DNA of 64,000 nucleotides, from contig NZ_JAHRGM010000076.1 of NCBI RefSeq assembly GCF_019097845.1, positions 124,001 to 188,000 of the forward strand, written 5' to 3'. The first letter of the stretch is position 1. The number at the start of each line of letters is the position of its first letter. This stretch comes from Sphingobium sp. AS12. Its GTDB lineage: Bacteria; Pseudomonadota; Alphaproteobacteria; Sphingomonadales; Sphingomonadaceae. The position numbers and the translations under genes were made by a program. A model generated the notes under the pieces. That model had not been told where the DNA came from, did no database searches, and saw only the letters and a program-made list of their open reading frames with translations. Shown here piece after piece: positions 48,916 to 57,875 of the stretch.

Positions 48916-50151
48916 TCATCCCCATGCCTCCAGCGCCGCCGGGACCGCCGCGCCTGCGGGCAGGAGGAAGCCTTCGCGCAACAGGCAGGCCTCCAAGGCT
49001 GCCAATGTCAGCAACACCTTATGCTTCATCGCATTATAGCCCATCGCGCCGATGCGCCAGATGCGGCCTTGCAGGGGACCGAAGGCGGTGCCGATCTCAA
49101 TCTCGAAATGGTCGCGCATGGCGGCACGGACCCGGTCATTATCGACGCCTTGCGGGATGAACACGCCGGTCACATTGGTCATGCGGTGGGCATCATCGCC
49201 AAAGAGGGTGAGGCCCATGGCGCGCAGCCCGGCGCTCATCGCCCGGCCGGCGGCGGCGTGGCGGGCATAGCGCGCCTCCCGCCCCTCCCCCAGCATCACC
49301 CGCGCACATTCCCGCGCGGCGTAGAGCATGGAGGTCGCTTCGGTGTGGTGGTTCAGGCGCTTGTCCGACCAATAGTCCATGATCATGGCGAGGTCGAAAT
49401 AGTTGGAAGCAATGCGCGGCCCCGCGCCGTCGATACTGTCGGCGCTGCGGATGCCTGCTTCGGTATGGCGGCGGGCGAAAATATGGTCGGCGGCGCGATC
49501 CGAAATGGTGATCGGCGCTGAGCCGGACGGACCACCGAGGCATTTTTGCAAGCCGCCAGTGACGACATCGACACCCCAGCGGTCGGCGGCGATTGCCATG
49601 CCGCCGATGGTCGCGGTCGCATCGACATAGCATAAAGCGCCAGCCGCGCGGCACAGGTCGCCAAGGCCGTCGAGCGGCTGGGCCATGGTGGTGGAGGTAT
49701 CGCCATGGACGCAGGCGACGATTTTGGGACCGGTACGTTCGATGGCGGCCGCGATCGCCTCCATCGGCACTATTTCGCCCCAGGGCGCATCGACGGTTTC
49801 GATGACCGCGCCGATGCGGGTGAGGATTTCGCCGAGCAACAGACCGAAACGCCCGAAATTGATCACCAGCACCGTGTCGCCCGGCGCGACCAGCGAGACC
49901 AGGGCCGCCTCTATCCCCGCGCGCGCGGTCCCGTCGATCAGCATCGTTTGCTGGTTTTGCGTGCCGAAGATCGGGCGATAGAGCGCCATGACTTGGTTCA
50001 TATAGCCGGTCATTTCAGGATCGAACTGGCCCAGCAGATCGGCCGACATGGCGCGCAATACGCGGGGATGGGCGTTGACCGGTCCCGGTCCCATCAACAG
50101 ACGCTGCGGCGGGTCGATTTCGCCAAAAAGCAGGGGATCAAGCGGGGTCAA
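48916..50151 (-). CDS. (S)-ureidoglycine-glyoxylate aminotransferase (PucG/HpxJ-like)
   Basis: A 411-residue class V PLP aminotransferase. MGPGPVNAHPRVLRAMSADLLGQFDPEMTGYMNQVMALYR (in part), VDATATIGGMAIAADRWGVD and TGGLQKCLGGPSG with the PLP lysine give the family. Enzymes of this type transfer the amino group of ureidoglycine to glyoxylate, giving oxalurate (N-carbamoyl-2-oxoglycine) and glycine. TTG 50151 has GGGAG 6 nt upstream and overlaps the previous gene by 14 nt; the next ATG would remove conserved residues. Confidence 0.9.
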   Translation of the reverse strand: MTPLDPLLFGEIDPPQRLLMGPGPVNAHPRVLRAMSADLLGQFDPEMTGYMNQVMALYRPIFGTQNQQTMLIDGTARAGIEAALVSLVAPGDTVLVINFGRFGLLLGEILTRIGAVIETVDAPWGEIVPMEAIAAAIERTGPKIVACVHGDTSTTMAQPLDGLGDLCRAAGALCYVDATATIGGMAIAADRWGVDVVTGGLQKCLGGPSGSAPITISDRAADHIFARRHTEAGIRSADSIDGAGPRIASNYFDLAMIMDYWSDKRLNHHTEATSMLYAARECARVMLGEGREARYARHAAAGRAMSAGLRAMGLTLFGDDAHRMTNVTGVFIPQGVDNDRVRAAMRDHFEIEIGTAFGPLQGRIWRIGAMGYNAMKHKVLLTLAALEACLLREGFLLPAGAAVPAALEAWG

Positions 50152-51373
50152 AGGTCGCTCCCAATCGGTCGATAAAGCCAAGCATGACCTGTAATGCCAC
50201 ATCGGCATCGCCAGGGTCGACATGTTCGGCGGGATTATGGCTGATGCCTTGTCGGCAGCGGATGAAGAGCATGGCGGTAGGGCAGAGCGCGGCCATCACC
50301 ATGGCGTCATGCCCGGCGCCCGACACGAGGCGGCGGACGGGATGACCCGCATCGGCGGCGGCGGCGTCCATCAGGTCCATCAGCGCTGGGTCGCACGGGC
50401 TGGCGGGAAGATCGTGGACGCGCTGGATCGCGTAATTCAGATCGCGGTGATTGGCGATTGAGGCCAGCGCATCGAGGATCGCCTCCGCCGCTCGGTCGCG
50501 GCGCGCTTCTTCGCCGGATCGTATGTCGATGGTGAAGCGGACTTCGCCTGCGATAACATTGGGCGCGCCGGGCAGCGCCTCGATCCGTCCCACGGTGGCG
50601 ACCAGATCGGAGGCGTCGGCGCGGGCGATCGTTTCGATTGCGAGGATCATCTCGGCCGCGCCCGCCACAGCGTCGCGGCGCAGCGGCATGGAACTCGTGC
50701 CAGCATGACCGGCCATGCCCTTGATGACGGCCTGATAGCGCAATTGGGCGGCGATGCCGGTGACGGTGCCGACGGCCAGCCCCTCTGCCTCCAGCACCGG
50801 TCCCTGTTCGATATGGGCTTCGAGATAGGCAAGGGTCGTGCCGGGCCCGCGGGCGGCGGAGAGATAGTCGGACAGGCTGACACCGGCCTGCGAGAGCGAC
50901 ACGCCGTCAGCGTCGGCAATGTCGAGCGCCTCGGGGGCCAGCGTCCCCGCGACCGCGCGGCTGGTGAGCATGGCGGCGGGGAAGCGCGATCCTTCCTCGT
51001 CCCCGAAGGCGATGACTTCGATCGGGAATGGCAGGCGCTTGCCGCTCTGGTGCAGCGCCGCCACGGCCTCCAAGCCCAGCATGATGCCGAGCGGCCCGTC
51101 ATAGCGCCCGCCGTCGCGCACGCTGTCGAGATGGCTGCCGATCAACAGGGCCGGTGCGCCGGGTTGGGTGCCGTCATAGCGGCCGATCAGGTTGGCGGCG
51201 GCATCGCGGTACACGGCCATGCCCGCCTCCCCCATCCATCCAGCCAGTGCGTCCTGCGCGGCGGTATAAGACGGGTTCAGATAGCCGCGATAAAGGCCGC
51301 CTTCCATGTCGCTATAGGGCGCGACGCCCAGTGCGTCGCAGCGCGCGACCGCTCTTGCGCCGCCACTCACCAT
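50138..51373 (-). CDS. Allantoate amidohydrolase (M20 family)
   Basis: A 411-residue di-metal hydrolase that releases ammonia and CO2 from allantoate to give ureidoglycine. LIGSHLDSVRDGGRYDG, FGDEEGSRFPAAMLTSRAV, EAHIEQGPVLEAEG and VSGAGHDAM are AllC/HyuC-type motifs with the metal ligands. Start ATG 51373 overlaps the HpxW-like stop by 7 nt (ATGGTGA). Carbamoyl-amino acid hydrolases share the fold, but the neighbours argue for allantoate. Confidence 0.9.
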   Translation of the reverse strand: MVSGGARAVARCDALGVAPYSDMEGGLYRGYLNPSYTAAQDALAGWMGEAGMAVYRDAAANLIGRYDGTQPGAPALLIGSHLDSVRDGGRYDGPLGIMLGLEAVAALHQSGKRLPFPIEVIAFGDEEGSRFPAAMLTSRAVAGTLAPEALDIADADGVSLSQAGVSLSDYLSAARGPGTTLAYLEAHIEQGPVLEAEGLAVGTVTGIAAQLRYQAVIKGMAGHAGTSSMPLRRDAVAGAAEMILAIETIARADASDLVATVGRIEALPGAPNVIAGEVRFTIDIRSGEEARRDRAAEAILDALASIANHRDLNYAIQRVHDLPASPCDPALMDLMDAAAADAGHPVRRLVSGAGHDAMVMAALCPTAMLFIRCRQGISHNPAEHVDPGDADVALQVMLGFIDRLGATFDPA

Positions 51374-52953
51374 GTTGCCACCTGCCCGTCGCTGCGCGGA
51401 TCGGTCGCGCCGTCGAGGCGGCTATCGGCGTGGCGAACGATCGCGCCGGCATGGCCCATCATCGCCGTCAGCGGTCCGACCCGCTCGACATCATGGCCTG
51501 CCGCTGCAAGGTCGGCGTAGAGCGCATCGTCGAAGCCGTCCTCCAGCTTCAATGTCGTGCTGTCCTCCCCCCATGTCCGCCCCAGCAGCCAGCGCGGGGC
51601 GCTGATCGCCTGCTGGAGATCGACACCGAAACGGACATAGCGGGTGAAGAGCGCGGCCTGGGTCTGCGGCTGGCCCTCCCCGCCCATCGTGCCATAGGCC
51701 ATGAGCCGCCCGTCATCGAAGCGGGCGAGCGCGGGATTGAGCGTGTGGAAGGGCTTGCGGCCCGGTGCCAGCGCGTTCCAGCCGTCCGCCGCCAGCCTGA
51801 AGCTGCTGCCCCGGTTTTGCCAGGTGATGCCGGTCTGCGGCAGCACCAGCCCCGATCCGAACTCGAAATAGGTGGACTGGATCGCGCTGACCACCCGCCC
51901 CTCCCGGTCGGCGGCGGCGAACCAGCAAGTGTCGCCCTGCGCCGACGGGCGGGGCCAGGGCAAGGCGCGGGCCGGGTCGATTGAGGCGGCGATGGCGTCC
52001 AGCGCCGCCGGATCATCGAGCAGCCCCTGATAGTCGAAATCGTGAAAGGCGGGGTCGCCAACATGGGTGTCGCGCAGCAGGAAGGCCTGCTTGGTGGCTT
52101 CGACAAGACCATGGATATGGTCGAAGCCGTCTGCCCGATCAGCGCGCAGCCGATCGAACAGGGCGAGGATCATCAGCGAGGCGAAGCCCTGCGTCGGTGG
52201 GGCGCTGTTATACAGGTCGATGCCGGTGATGCGGGTCGTCAGCGGCTTGGGCCGGGTGGCCTGATGCGCGGCGAGATCGTCGCGGCTGACCGGGCTGCCC
52301 AGCGCGGCAAGGTCCGCCGCCACCAGATCAGCCAGCGCGCCGGTGTAGAAATCGGCGGGGCCATGGGTGGCGATCGTCCGCAGCGTCGCGGCAAGCGCGG
52401 GCTGGCGCAGCAGATCGCCTTCGCGTAGCGGGCGGCCCTCCGGCTCGAAGATGGCGGCATAGGCGCCGGGCTGGACGCGCAACTCGCCGCCCTTGGCGGC
52501 CGCGATGGCCGCGCCGCCGCTGGTGACGGCCACGCCGTTTTCGGCATGGTGGATAGCGTCGCGCAGCAGCCGGGACAAAGGCAGATTGCCCCCGCCGCTT
52601 TCGAGCATCGCCGCCCAGCCCGACACTGTGCCTGCCACCGTATTGGCCGCCAACGGTCCCCGTGTCGGCACAGCGCCCAGCCCAGCATAGAGTGCAAGAT
52701 CGGCTTTAGCCGCCGCGCCGCCGCAGCCATGGATGCTATGGATCGCACCATCCGGCTGCGCGACCAGCCAGAAACTGTCACCGCCGATCCCGGTCATATG
52801 GGGATAGACGACGGCCAGCGTAGCCGCGACCGCGACGGCGGCTTCGACCGCATTGCCGCCGTCCTTCAGCACGTCGCAACCCGCCTGCGCCGCCAGCCAA
52901 TGGGGCGCGGTCACCATGCCGTTCGTGCCGCTGATGGTGGAAAGCGCCATCAT
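51367..52953 (-). CDS. hpxW: Gamma-glutamyltransferase-like protein, probable oxamate amidohydrolase (HpxW)
   Basis: A 528-residue Ntn-hydrolase of the GGT superfamily. GMVTAPHWLAAQAGCDVLKDGGNAVEAAVAVAATLAVVYPHMTGIGGDSFW (in part) is the GGT N-terminus. The autoprocessing nucleophile Thr is Thr342 in QGDTCWFAAAD. YGTMGGEGQPQTQAALFTRYV and SAPRWLLGRTWG complete the fold. There is no signal peptide, unlike true GGTs. Klebsiella HpxW, a GGT homologue in the urate pathway, hydrolyses oxamate to oxalate and ammonia. With HpxZ and the aminotransferase in the same operon, that assignment fits better than GGT. Confidence 0.8.
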   Translation of the reverse strand: MMALSTISGTNGMVTAPHWLAAQAGCDVLKDGGNAVEAAVAVAATLAVVYPHMTGIGGDSFWLVAQPDGAIHSIHGCGGAAAKADLALYAGLGAVPTRGPLAANTVAGTVSGWAAMLESGGGNLPLSRLLRDAIHHAENGVAVTSGGAAIAAAKGGELRVQPGAYAAIFEPEGRPLREGDLLRQPALAATLRTIATHGPADFYTGALADLVAADLAALGSPVSRDDLAAHQATRPKPLTTRITGIDLYNSAPPTQGFASLMILALFDRLRADRADGFDHIHGLVEATKQAFLLRDTHVGDPAFHDFDYQGLLDDPAALDAIAASIDPARALPWPRPSAQGDTCWFAAADREGRVVSAIQSTYFEFGSGLVLPQTGITWQNRGSSFRLAADGWNALAPGRKPFHTLNPALARFDDGRLMAYGTMGGEGQPQTQAALFTRYVRFGVDLQQAISAPRWLLGRTWGEDSTTLKLEDGFDDALYADLAAAGHDVERVGPLTAMMGHAGAIVRHADSRLDGATDPRSDGQVATW

Positions 52954-52954
52954 C

Positions 52955-53872
52955 CTAATCCGGCAGCGCCGCGACGAAGGCGCGGACGACGTCGGCACTG
53001 TTGACCGAGGCCAGCGCCATGAAGGTGTTCATCTGGTTCGCACCCGCGTCACCCCCGGCCAGGTCGGACAGGCTGCGGAATACGATGGCCGGGACTTGAT
53101 TGGCATAGGCAACCTGCACCACCGCCGCGCTTTCCATGTCCAGCACGCGCGCTTTCCATGCCTTGGCCAGATAATCGCGAAATTCCGCATTGTCGGCATA
53201 GACCCCGGCGCTGACGCCGGTGCCGCCGACGACGAATTTGGGGTCATGGGCGAGGCAGTTGGCGGCGGTCGCCTGTCCATCGACGCAGCGGCGCAGCATC
53301 ACGCCGACGGCAACCTTGCGCGCGAGCGCCAGCAGCGCGGGATCGACTGCCTGCCGGTAATGACGGCGGGGCGTTTCCGTGGCGTTGCCAAGCCGCACCC
53401 CGCGCGGGAACATCATGCCGAACGGCGATGGCGCTTCGGCATCGACGGGTTCGGGGACGACCCAGCCCTGCGGCGTCTGGCGCGCGAACGACACTTCCAG
53501 ATATTGCGCCCAATCCTCCGGCACGACAACGTCGCCGATCGACAAAGCGGGATCGACGCCGCCCGCAATGCCGGAAAAGACGATTCGCTTCACGATGAAG
53601 CGATCCAGAACCAATTGGGTATTCATCGCGGCGTTGACCATGCTGACGCCGCTCTGCATCAACAGCACGGGCTTGCCCGCCATCGTGCCGGTCAGCATCG
53701 TCAGGCCGTTGACCTGATGCGTCCTGGGCCGGGCGATGGAATCGGCGAGCGCATCCCATTCGGGTGCGAAGGCGGTCATGACCACGGTGCGCGGGGTGCG
53801 GTCGAGCGGCTTCGCCTGCGCCGAAACGGGCAGCAGCAAGGCGCACAGGGCAAGGCAGAGGGACCGGATCAT
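52955..53872 (-). CDS. Exported nucleoside phosphorylase-like protein (PNP_UDP_1 family)
   Basis: A 305-residue protein with a signal peptide (MIRSLCLALCALLLPVSAQA), so periplasmic. The core VVMTAFAPEWDALADSI, IVFSGIAGGVDPALSIGDVVV, FVVGGTGVSAGVYADN and RVLDMESAAVVQVAYANQVPAIVFRSLSD is the MTA/SAH nucleosidase/PNP fold with the DMES catalytic segment. It could split purine nucleosides outside the cytoplasm, an activity that works hydrolytically if phosphate is limiting. ATG 53872 overlaps the permease stop (ATGA). It lies between the AzgA permease and hpxW. Confidence 0.85.
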   Translation of the reverse strand: MIRSLCLALCALLLPVSAQAKPLDRTPRTVVMTAFAPEWDALADSIARPRTHQVNGLTMLTGTMAGKPVLLMQSGVSMVNAAMNTQLVLDRFIVKRIVFSGIAGGVDPALSIGDVVVPEDWAQYLEVSFARQTPQGWVVPEPVDAEAPSPFGMMFPRGVRLGNATETPRRHYRQAVDPALLALARKVAVGVMLRRCVDGQATAANCLAHDPKFVVGGTGVSAGVYADNAEFRDYLAKAWKARVLDMESAAVVQVAYANQVPAIVFRSLSDLAGGDAGANQMNTFMALASVNSADVVRAFVAALPD

Positions 53873-55218
53873 GCCGCGCTCATCCAGACGAAGCGAACAA
53901 CGAACAAAGCGGCAAGCAGGAAGAGGAACCAGTCGGCCCTGGTCGCGGTGCCACGCAGCAGCTTCAATATGGCGTGCGCCGTGATGCCGAAGGCCAGGCC
54001 ATTGGCGATCGAGAAGGTCAGCGGGATCATCGCCACGGTCAGGAAGGCGGGGATCGCCGAGAGCGGGTCTTCCCACTCTATTTCCGTGAGCGGCAACAGC
54101 ATCAGCCCGCCCACGATGATGAGCGCGGGCGCGGTCGCGGCCAGCGGGACGATCTGCGCATAGGGGGCGACGAACATGGTGGCGAGGAACAGGATGCCCG
54201 TAACAACCGCCGTCAGCCCGGTGCGCCCGCCTGCCTGCACGCCTGCTGCGCTTTCGACATAGGAGGTGACCGTGCTGGTGCCCGCGACCGATCCGACGAT
54301 GGTGGCAGCGGCGTCGGTGATGAGGATGCGGTTGAGACCGGGGATGCGCCCCGCCTTGTCCATCAGCCCCGCCCGCTTGGTGACGGCAACCAGCGTGCCG
54401 ATATTGTCGAACAGGTCGACGAACAGAAAGACGAAGAGAATTTCGAGCAAGCCGAGGCCATGGCTGCCGGTCAGGCCGAATACGCCCGACAGGTCCAGTT
54501 TGAAGGCGGTGCCGGTCAAGGCGTCGAGGCTGTAGGGTTCGGGGCTGATGACGACCTGGCCGAACAGCCAGCCGACCAAAGTCGTCGCGACGATGCCGAT
54601 CAGCATCGCGCCGCGTATGTTCCAGACGCTCAGCACGCCGATGACGAGCATTCCAAACAGGGCGAGCGCTGCGCCGGGTGCCTTCAAATCGCCCAGCCCC
54701 ACGAAGGTGGCGGGGTTGGCGACGACGATGCCTGCATTTTTGAGGCCGATGAAGCCGATGAACAGGCCGATCCCGCCCGCTACCGCGGCGAACAGATGCA
54801 TCGGGATGGCCGCGACGATCATCTGGCGCACGCCGGTCAGCGTCAGGATCAGGAAGGCTATGCCGGAGATGAACACGCATCCCAGCGCGATCGGCCAGGG
54901 AATGCCCATTTGCTGGACGACGGTGAAGCTGAAATAGGCGTTCAGCCCCATGCCCGGCGCCAGCGCGAGCGGCGTGTTGGCGACCAGCCCCATCATGATC
55001 GACCCAAAGGCAGCGGCAAAACAGGTCGCTGCTGCCACCGCCGCGATCGGCATCCCCGCCTGCCCCAGGATCGCGGGATTGACCAACACGATATAGGCCA
55101 TGGTCAGGAAGGTGGTGAAGCCCGCCAATATCTCGGTCCGCGCTGTCGTGCCCCGTGCCGACAGGCTGAAATAGCGTTCGAGCCACCCCGCTCCCGGCTG
55201 TATCGCCACGTCCGTCAT
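53869..55218 (-). CDS. NCS2 permease, AzgA-type hypoxanthine/guanine/adenine transporter
   Basis: A 449-residue inner-membrane symporter. FFSLSARGTTARTEILAGFTTFLTMAYIVLVNP (in part), TPLALAPGMGLNAYFSFTVV, VFLFVDLFDNIGTLVAVTKRAGL and GTSTVTSYVESAAGVQAGGRTGLTAVV are AzgA signatures; this branch usually carries purine bases with a proton. It overlaps the amidase stop by one base (TAATG) and is coupled to the nucleoside phosphorylase gene (ATGA). It provides base import for the xanthine dehydrogenase route. Confidence 0.92.
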   Translation of the reverse strand: MTDVAIQPGAGWLERYFSLSARGTTARTEILAGFTTFLTMAYIVLVNPAILGQAGMPIAAVAAATCFAAAFGSIMMGLVANTPLALAPGMGLNAYFSFTVVQQMGIPWPIALGCVFISGIAFLILTLTGVRQMIVAAIPMHLFAAVAGGIGLFIGFIGLKNAGIVVANPATFVGLGDLKAPGAALALFGMLVIGVLSVWNIRGAMLIGIVATTLVGWLFGQVVISPEPYSLDALTGTAFKLDLSGVFGLTGSHGLGLLEILFVFLFVDLFDNIGTLVAVTKRAGLMDKAGRIPGLNRILITDAAATIVGSVAGTSTVTSYVESAAGVQAGGRTGLTAVVTGILFLATMFVAPYAQIVPLAATAPALIIVGGLMLLPLTEIEWEDPLSAIPAFLTVAMIPLTFSIANGLAFGITAHAILKLLRGTATRADWFLFLLAALFVVRFVWMSAA

Positions 55219-56552
55219 TATGCGTCCCCCCGATAGTCTGCGTGCGGCAAAGTTACGCCGGTCATCCCCGTCTTTTCCAGTATCGCGGCAAAGCGGAACA
55301 AGGTCGCTTCGCCGCCCGGCCTGCCTATCAGTTGCAGCCCCAGCGGCAAGCGGCCCGGACGGTGCAAAGGCACGGACAGGGACGGCAGGCCGGTAAAGCT
55401 GATCGGCTGGCTGTGGATGCCCAGGTCCGCGCGTGCGGGCGACAGCGCGCCGTCGATCAGGATGCGCGGGTCCGCGATCAGCGGCGCGACGCAGGGCGTT
55501 GCGGGCGCGAGCAGCACATCTTGGGTTTCCATGATGGCGAGGATGCGTTGCCTATATTCGGCACGGAATGTCTGCGCCGCTTCGTAGAGCGCGTCGGGCA
55601 ACAATGCGCCTGCGATCAGACGGTCGCGCGTGGCGGGATCAAATGTCATAGCATCGCGACCGAGCGCCTCACGATGCAGGCTACCCCCTTCCGCTGCGGT
55701 AATCAGGAAAGCGGCGGAACGCGCGCGGGCGATGTCGGGCAGCTCGATCAGTGGTGCGTCAGGCGCGATGGCATCCATCGCTGCGATCTGGTCGAGATCG
55801 ACATTGTCGCGAAAACGCCCGCCGAGCCGCGCGACGCGGATCGGATCGCTAGCCGCGGCGTCGGCTCCACCCAATATCTGCCAGAGACACTGCATGTCCG
55901 CGACTGACAGGGTGAAAGGACCAATATCGTCGAAGCTGTCGGCAAAGGGGAAAACCCCGCCCATCGGCAGCGCGCCATGGGTGGGTTTCAGCCCGTAAAT
56001 CCCGGTCAGGCTGGCAGGGACGCGGATCGATCCGTTAGTGTCCGATCCAAGCGAGAAGGGCAGAAGGCCCGCCGCGACCACCGCCGCCGATCCGCCCGAT
56101 GAGCCACCGGCCAGCCGGTCAAGGTCATGGGGATTGCGCGTCGTGCCGTGCCGGGCGTTGATGGTGGCGAAGCCATAGGCGAATTCGTCCATGTTGAGCG
56201 TCGCGACCAGCACCGCGCCCGCGGCGTGCAGGCGGCTGATGGCGTCCGCGTCGGCTTGGGCGGGTGGTGCATCGGCATAGAGGCTCGACCCAGCGGTCGT
56301 CGGCAGGCCGCATATGTCGAACAGATCCTTGACGCCATAGGGAACGCCCGCCAGCGGTCCGGGGTCCTTGCCCGCAGCGATGGCGGCATCGACTGCGGCG
56401 GCCTCTGTCCGGGCGCGGTCGGCCAGGATGTGCGTCACGGCGACCAGTCGCTTGCCTTCGGCCGCCAGTCCGGCAAGGCAATCCTCCAGCACGGCCATGG
56501 CGCTGGTCTGCCCCGACCGGACAGCGGCGGCGATATCTACGGCCTGCTTCAT
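55218..56552 (-). CDS. Amidase-signature family enzyme, AtzE/HpxY-like
   Basis: A 444-residue amidase-signature hydrolase. The Ser-cisSer-Lys triad is visible as Lys in VPYGVKDLFDICGLPTTAG, Ser in GGSSGGSAAVVAAG and the nucleophile in LGSDTNGSIRVPASLTG. Length and features are close to AtzE and HpxY. AtzE deaminates 1-carboxybiuret with the small subunit AtzG; HpxY is its urate-pathway relative. Here no free AtzG gene was found, but an AtzG-like tail is fused to the upstream transporter, whose stop overlaps this start by 4 nt (ATGA). Oxalurate is the suggested substrate (inference). Confidence 0.82.
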   Translation of the reverse strand: MKQAVDIAAAVRSGQTSAMAVLEDCLAGLAAEGKRLVAVTHILADRARTEAAAVDAAIAAGKDPGPLAGVPYGVKDLFDICGLPTTAGSSLYADAPPAQADADAISRLHAAGAVLVATLNMDEFAYGFATINARHGTTRNPHDLDRLAGGSSGGSAAVVAAGLLPFSLGSDTNGSIRVPASLTGIYGLKPTHGALPMGGVFPFADSFDDIGPFTLSVADMQCLWQILGGADAAASDPIRVARLGGRFRDNVDLDQIAAMDAIAPDAPLIELPDIARARSAAFLITAAEGGSLHREALGRDAMTFDPATRDRLIAGALLPDALYEAAQTFRAEYRQRILAIMETQDVLLAPATPCVAPLIADPRILIDGALSPARADLGIHSQPISFTGLPSLSVPLHRPGRLPLGLQLIGRPGGEATLFRFAAILEKTGMTGVTLPHADYRGDA

Positions 56553-57685
56553 GGGCGGTCGGTCGCAAACAGGGTGTCGGCATGGCGGTCCAGCAGCGCC
56601 AGATTGGCGGTGACGCCCGCCATGCAGGGCTCGGTTATGGTCAGGCCCAGCCGCTGCGCTGCGCTTTCAACCTCTGCTACGGTGCGTGGCAGCGGCGGGC
56701 GCCGGAGCGTTGCGCCTTGTCGCGCGAAACGGCCTGCCAGCGCGGCGCACAGGAACAGCTGGATCTGGTGAAAGATCATCAGCGGCAGGATGATGACGCC
56801 GACCTGCGCCGCCGGGAACAGCGCGCCCGCCATCGGCACGCCCGACACCAGGCTCTTCTTCGACCCGCAGAACAGCAGCACGATCATGTCCGCACGCGGC
56901 AGGCCGACGAGGCGCGCGAGGCCCAGATTGGCACCCATCACGATGATCAGCATCAGCAGGCTGAGCAGCAGCAGGAACAACAGGTCGGCAATGTTCACCT
57001 GCGTCCAGATGCCGCCCACAACGGCGGCGCTGAACGCGGTATAGACGACCAGCAGGATCGACCCGCGATCGACCGGCATCAACACCCGCTTGTTGCGGTC
57101 GATGAACGCGCCGATCCATGGCCGCAGCAGATGCCCCGCCATAAAGGGGACGAGCAGTTGCAGCGCGATCGCCTGAACCGAGTGCCAGGAAAAGCCGCTG
57201 CCACCCCCATCCACCACCATGAACAGGCCGACCAGAAGCGGCGTCAGGACGATACCGACGATGTTGGAGAGGGAGGCGCTGCATACCGCCGCGGCGACAT
57301 TGCCACCCGCAATGGCAGTAAAGGCGATCGAGGACTGAACCGTCGATGGCAGCAGGCTGAGGTAGAGAAGGCCCGTCAGCAGCAAGCCATCGCCATGGCC
57401 GCGCAGCAGGGCGAACAGGCCAAGGCCGACGGCGGGAAAGAGGATATAGGTCGAGGCCAATACATAGAGATGCAGCCGCCAATTGCTCGCGCCCGCAAGC
57501 ACCGCTTCGCGCGACAATTTCGCCCCGTGCAGGAAAAAAAGCAACGCAATCGCGATGTCCGTCGCGGCCTCGACCCATGGCACAGCTGCGCCGCGCACCG
57601 GGACGAACGACGCGGCTGCCACCGTTGCGATCAGGCAGAGCAGAAACGGGTCGGGCAGGAAGGAAGGCTTTGTTGCGCGCACCAT
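56549..57685 (-). CDS. BASS-family transporter with C-terminal AtzG/HpxX-like (DUF4089) domain
   Basis: A 378-residue protein. Residues ~10-325 are a bile acid:sodium symporter-like (SBF_like) transporter with ~10 TM helices, including LFFLHGAKLSREAV, LSLLPSTVQSSIAFTAIAGGN and VLLFCGSKKSLVSGVPMAGAL. The extra tail (residues 333-378) reads VAEVESAAQRLGL and GVTANLALLDRHADTLF, matching the pattern (V/I)E-A-A-x-LG ... GV-x-N-x-x-L-x-x-x-A-x-x-L of AtzG/HpxX small subunits. It overlaps the AtzE/HpxY-like amidase gene by 4 nt. It begins the 20-kb purine operon; ATG 57685 follows an AAGGGGG stretch. A transporter physically holding the amidase is the suggested consequence. Confidence 0.8.
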   Translation of the reverse strand: MVRATKPSFLPDPFLLCLIATVAAASFVPVRGAAVPWVEAATDIAIALLFFLHGAKLSREAVLAGASNWRLHLYVLASTYILFPAVGLGLFALLRGHGDGLLLTGLLYLSLLPSTVQSSIAFTAIAGGNVAAAVCSASLSNIVGIVLTPLLVGLFMVVDGGGSGFSWHSVQAIALQLLVPFMAGHLLRPWIGAFIDRNKRVLMPVDRGSILLVVYTAFSAAVVGGIWTQVNIADLLFLLLLSLLMLIIVMGANLGLARLVGLPRADMIVLLFCGSKKSLVSGVPMAGALFPAAQVGVIILPLMIFHQIQLFLCAALAGRFARQGATLRRPPLPRTVAEVESAAQRLGLTITEPCMAGVTANLALLDRHADTLFATDRP

Positions 57686-57730
57686 GGCCCCCTTTAGGCC
57701 GATCCTGCCCTACCGATCCAATAGAATGAC

Positions 57731-57748
57731 TTGCACAGATCGTTGCAA
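57731..57748. promoter_or_regulatory. Candidate LysR-type operator before the purine operon
   Basis: TTGCACAGATCGTTGCAA, an 18-bp imperfect palindrome with TTGCA/TGCAA arms and central GATC, lies about 45 nt upstream of the first gene of the operon. TTGCAA also occurs twice near lysR (34338 and 34392). The repeated motif suggests one regulator for both regions; binding has not been shown. Confidence 0.45.
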
Positions 57749-57875
57749 AAAAGCGCTTACCTGCACTCTGGCCAAGGACAGGTCATCGCCGGGCCAGTCA
57801 TGGTCCGTCCGACAGGCCTGACCGTCCGGGCCGATCCGGCGCGATCTGGATAGCGAATGAGAGAGCCGCGCCCAA

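Noticed and set aside
52955..55186. Minus-strand open frame of ~743 codons covering the phosphorylase-like gene and much of the permease
   Set aside because: Only its last 305 codons are a protein with a signal peptide and fold; the N-terminal part is the wrong frame of the AzgA permease gene.
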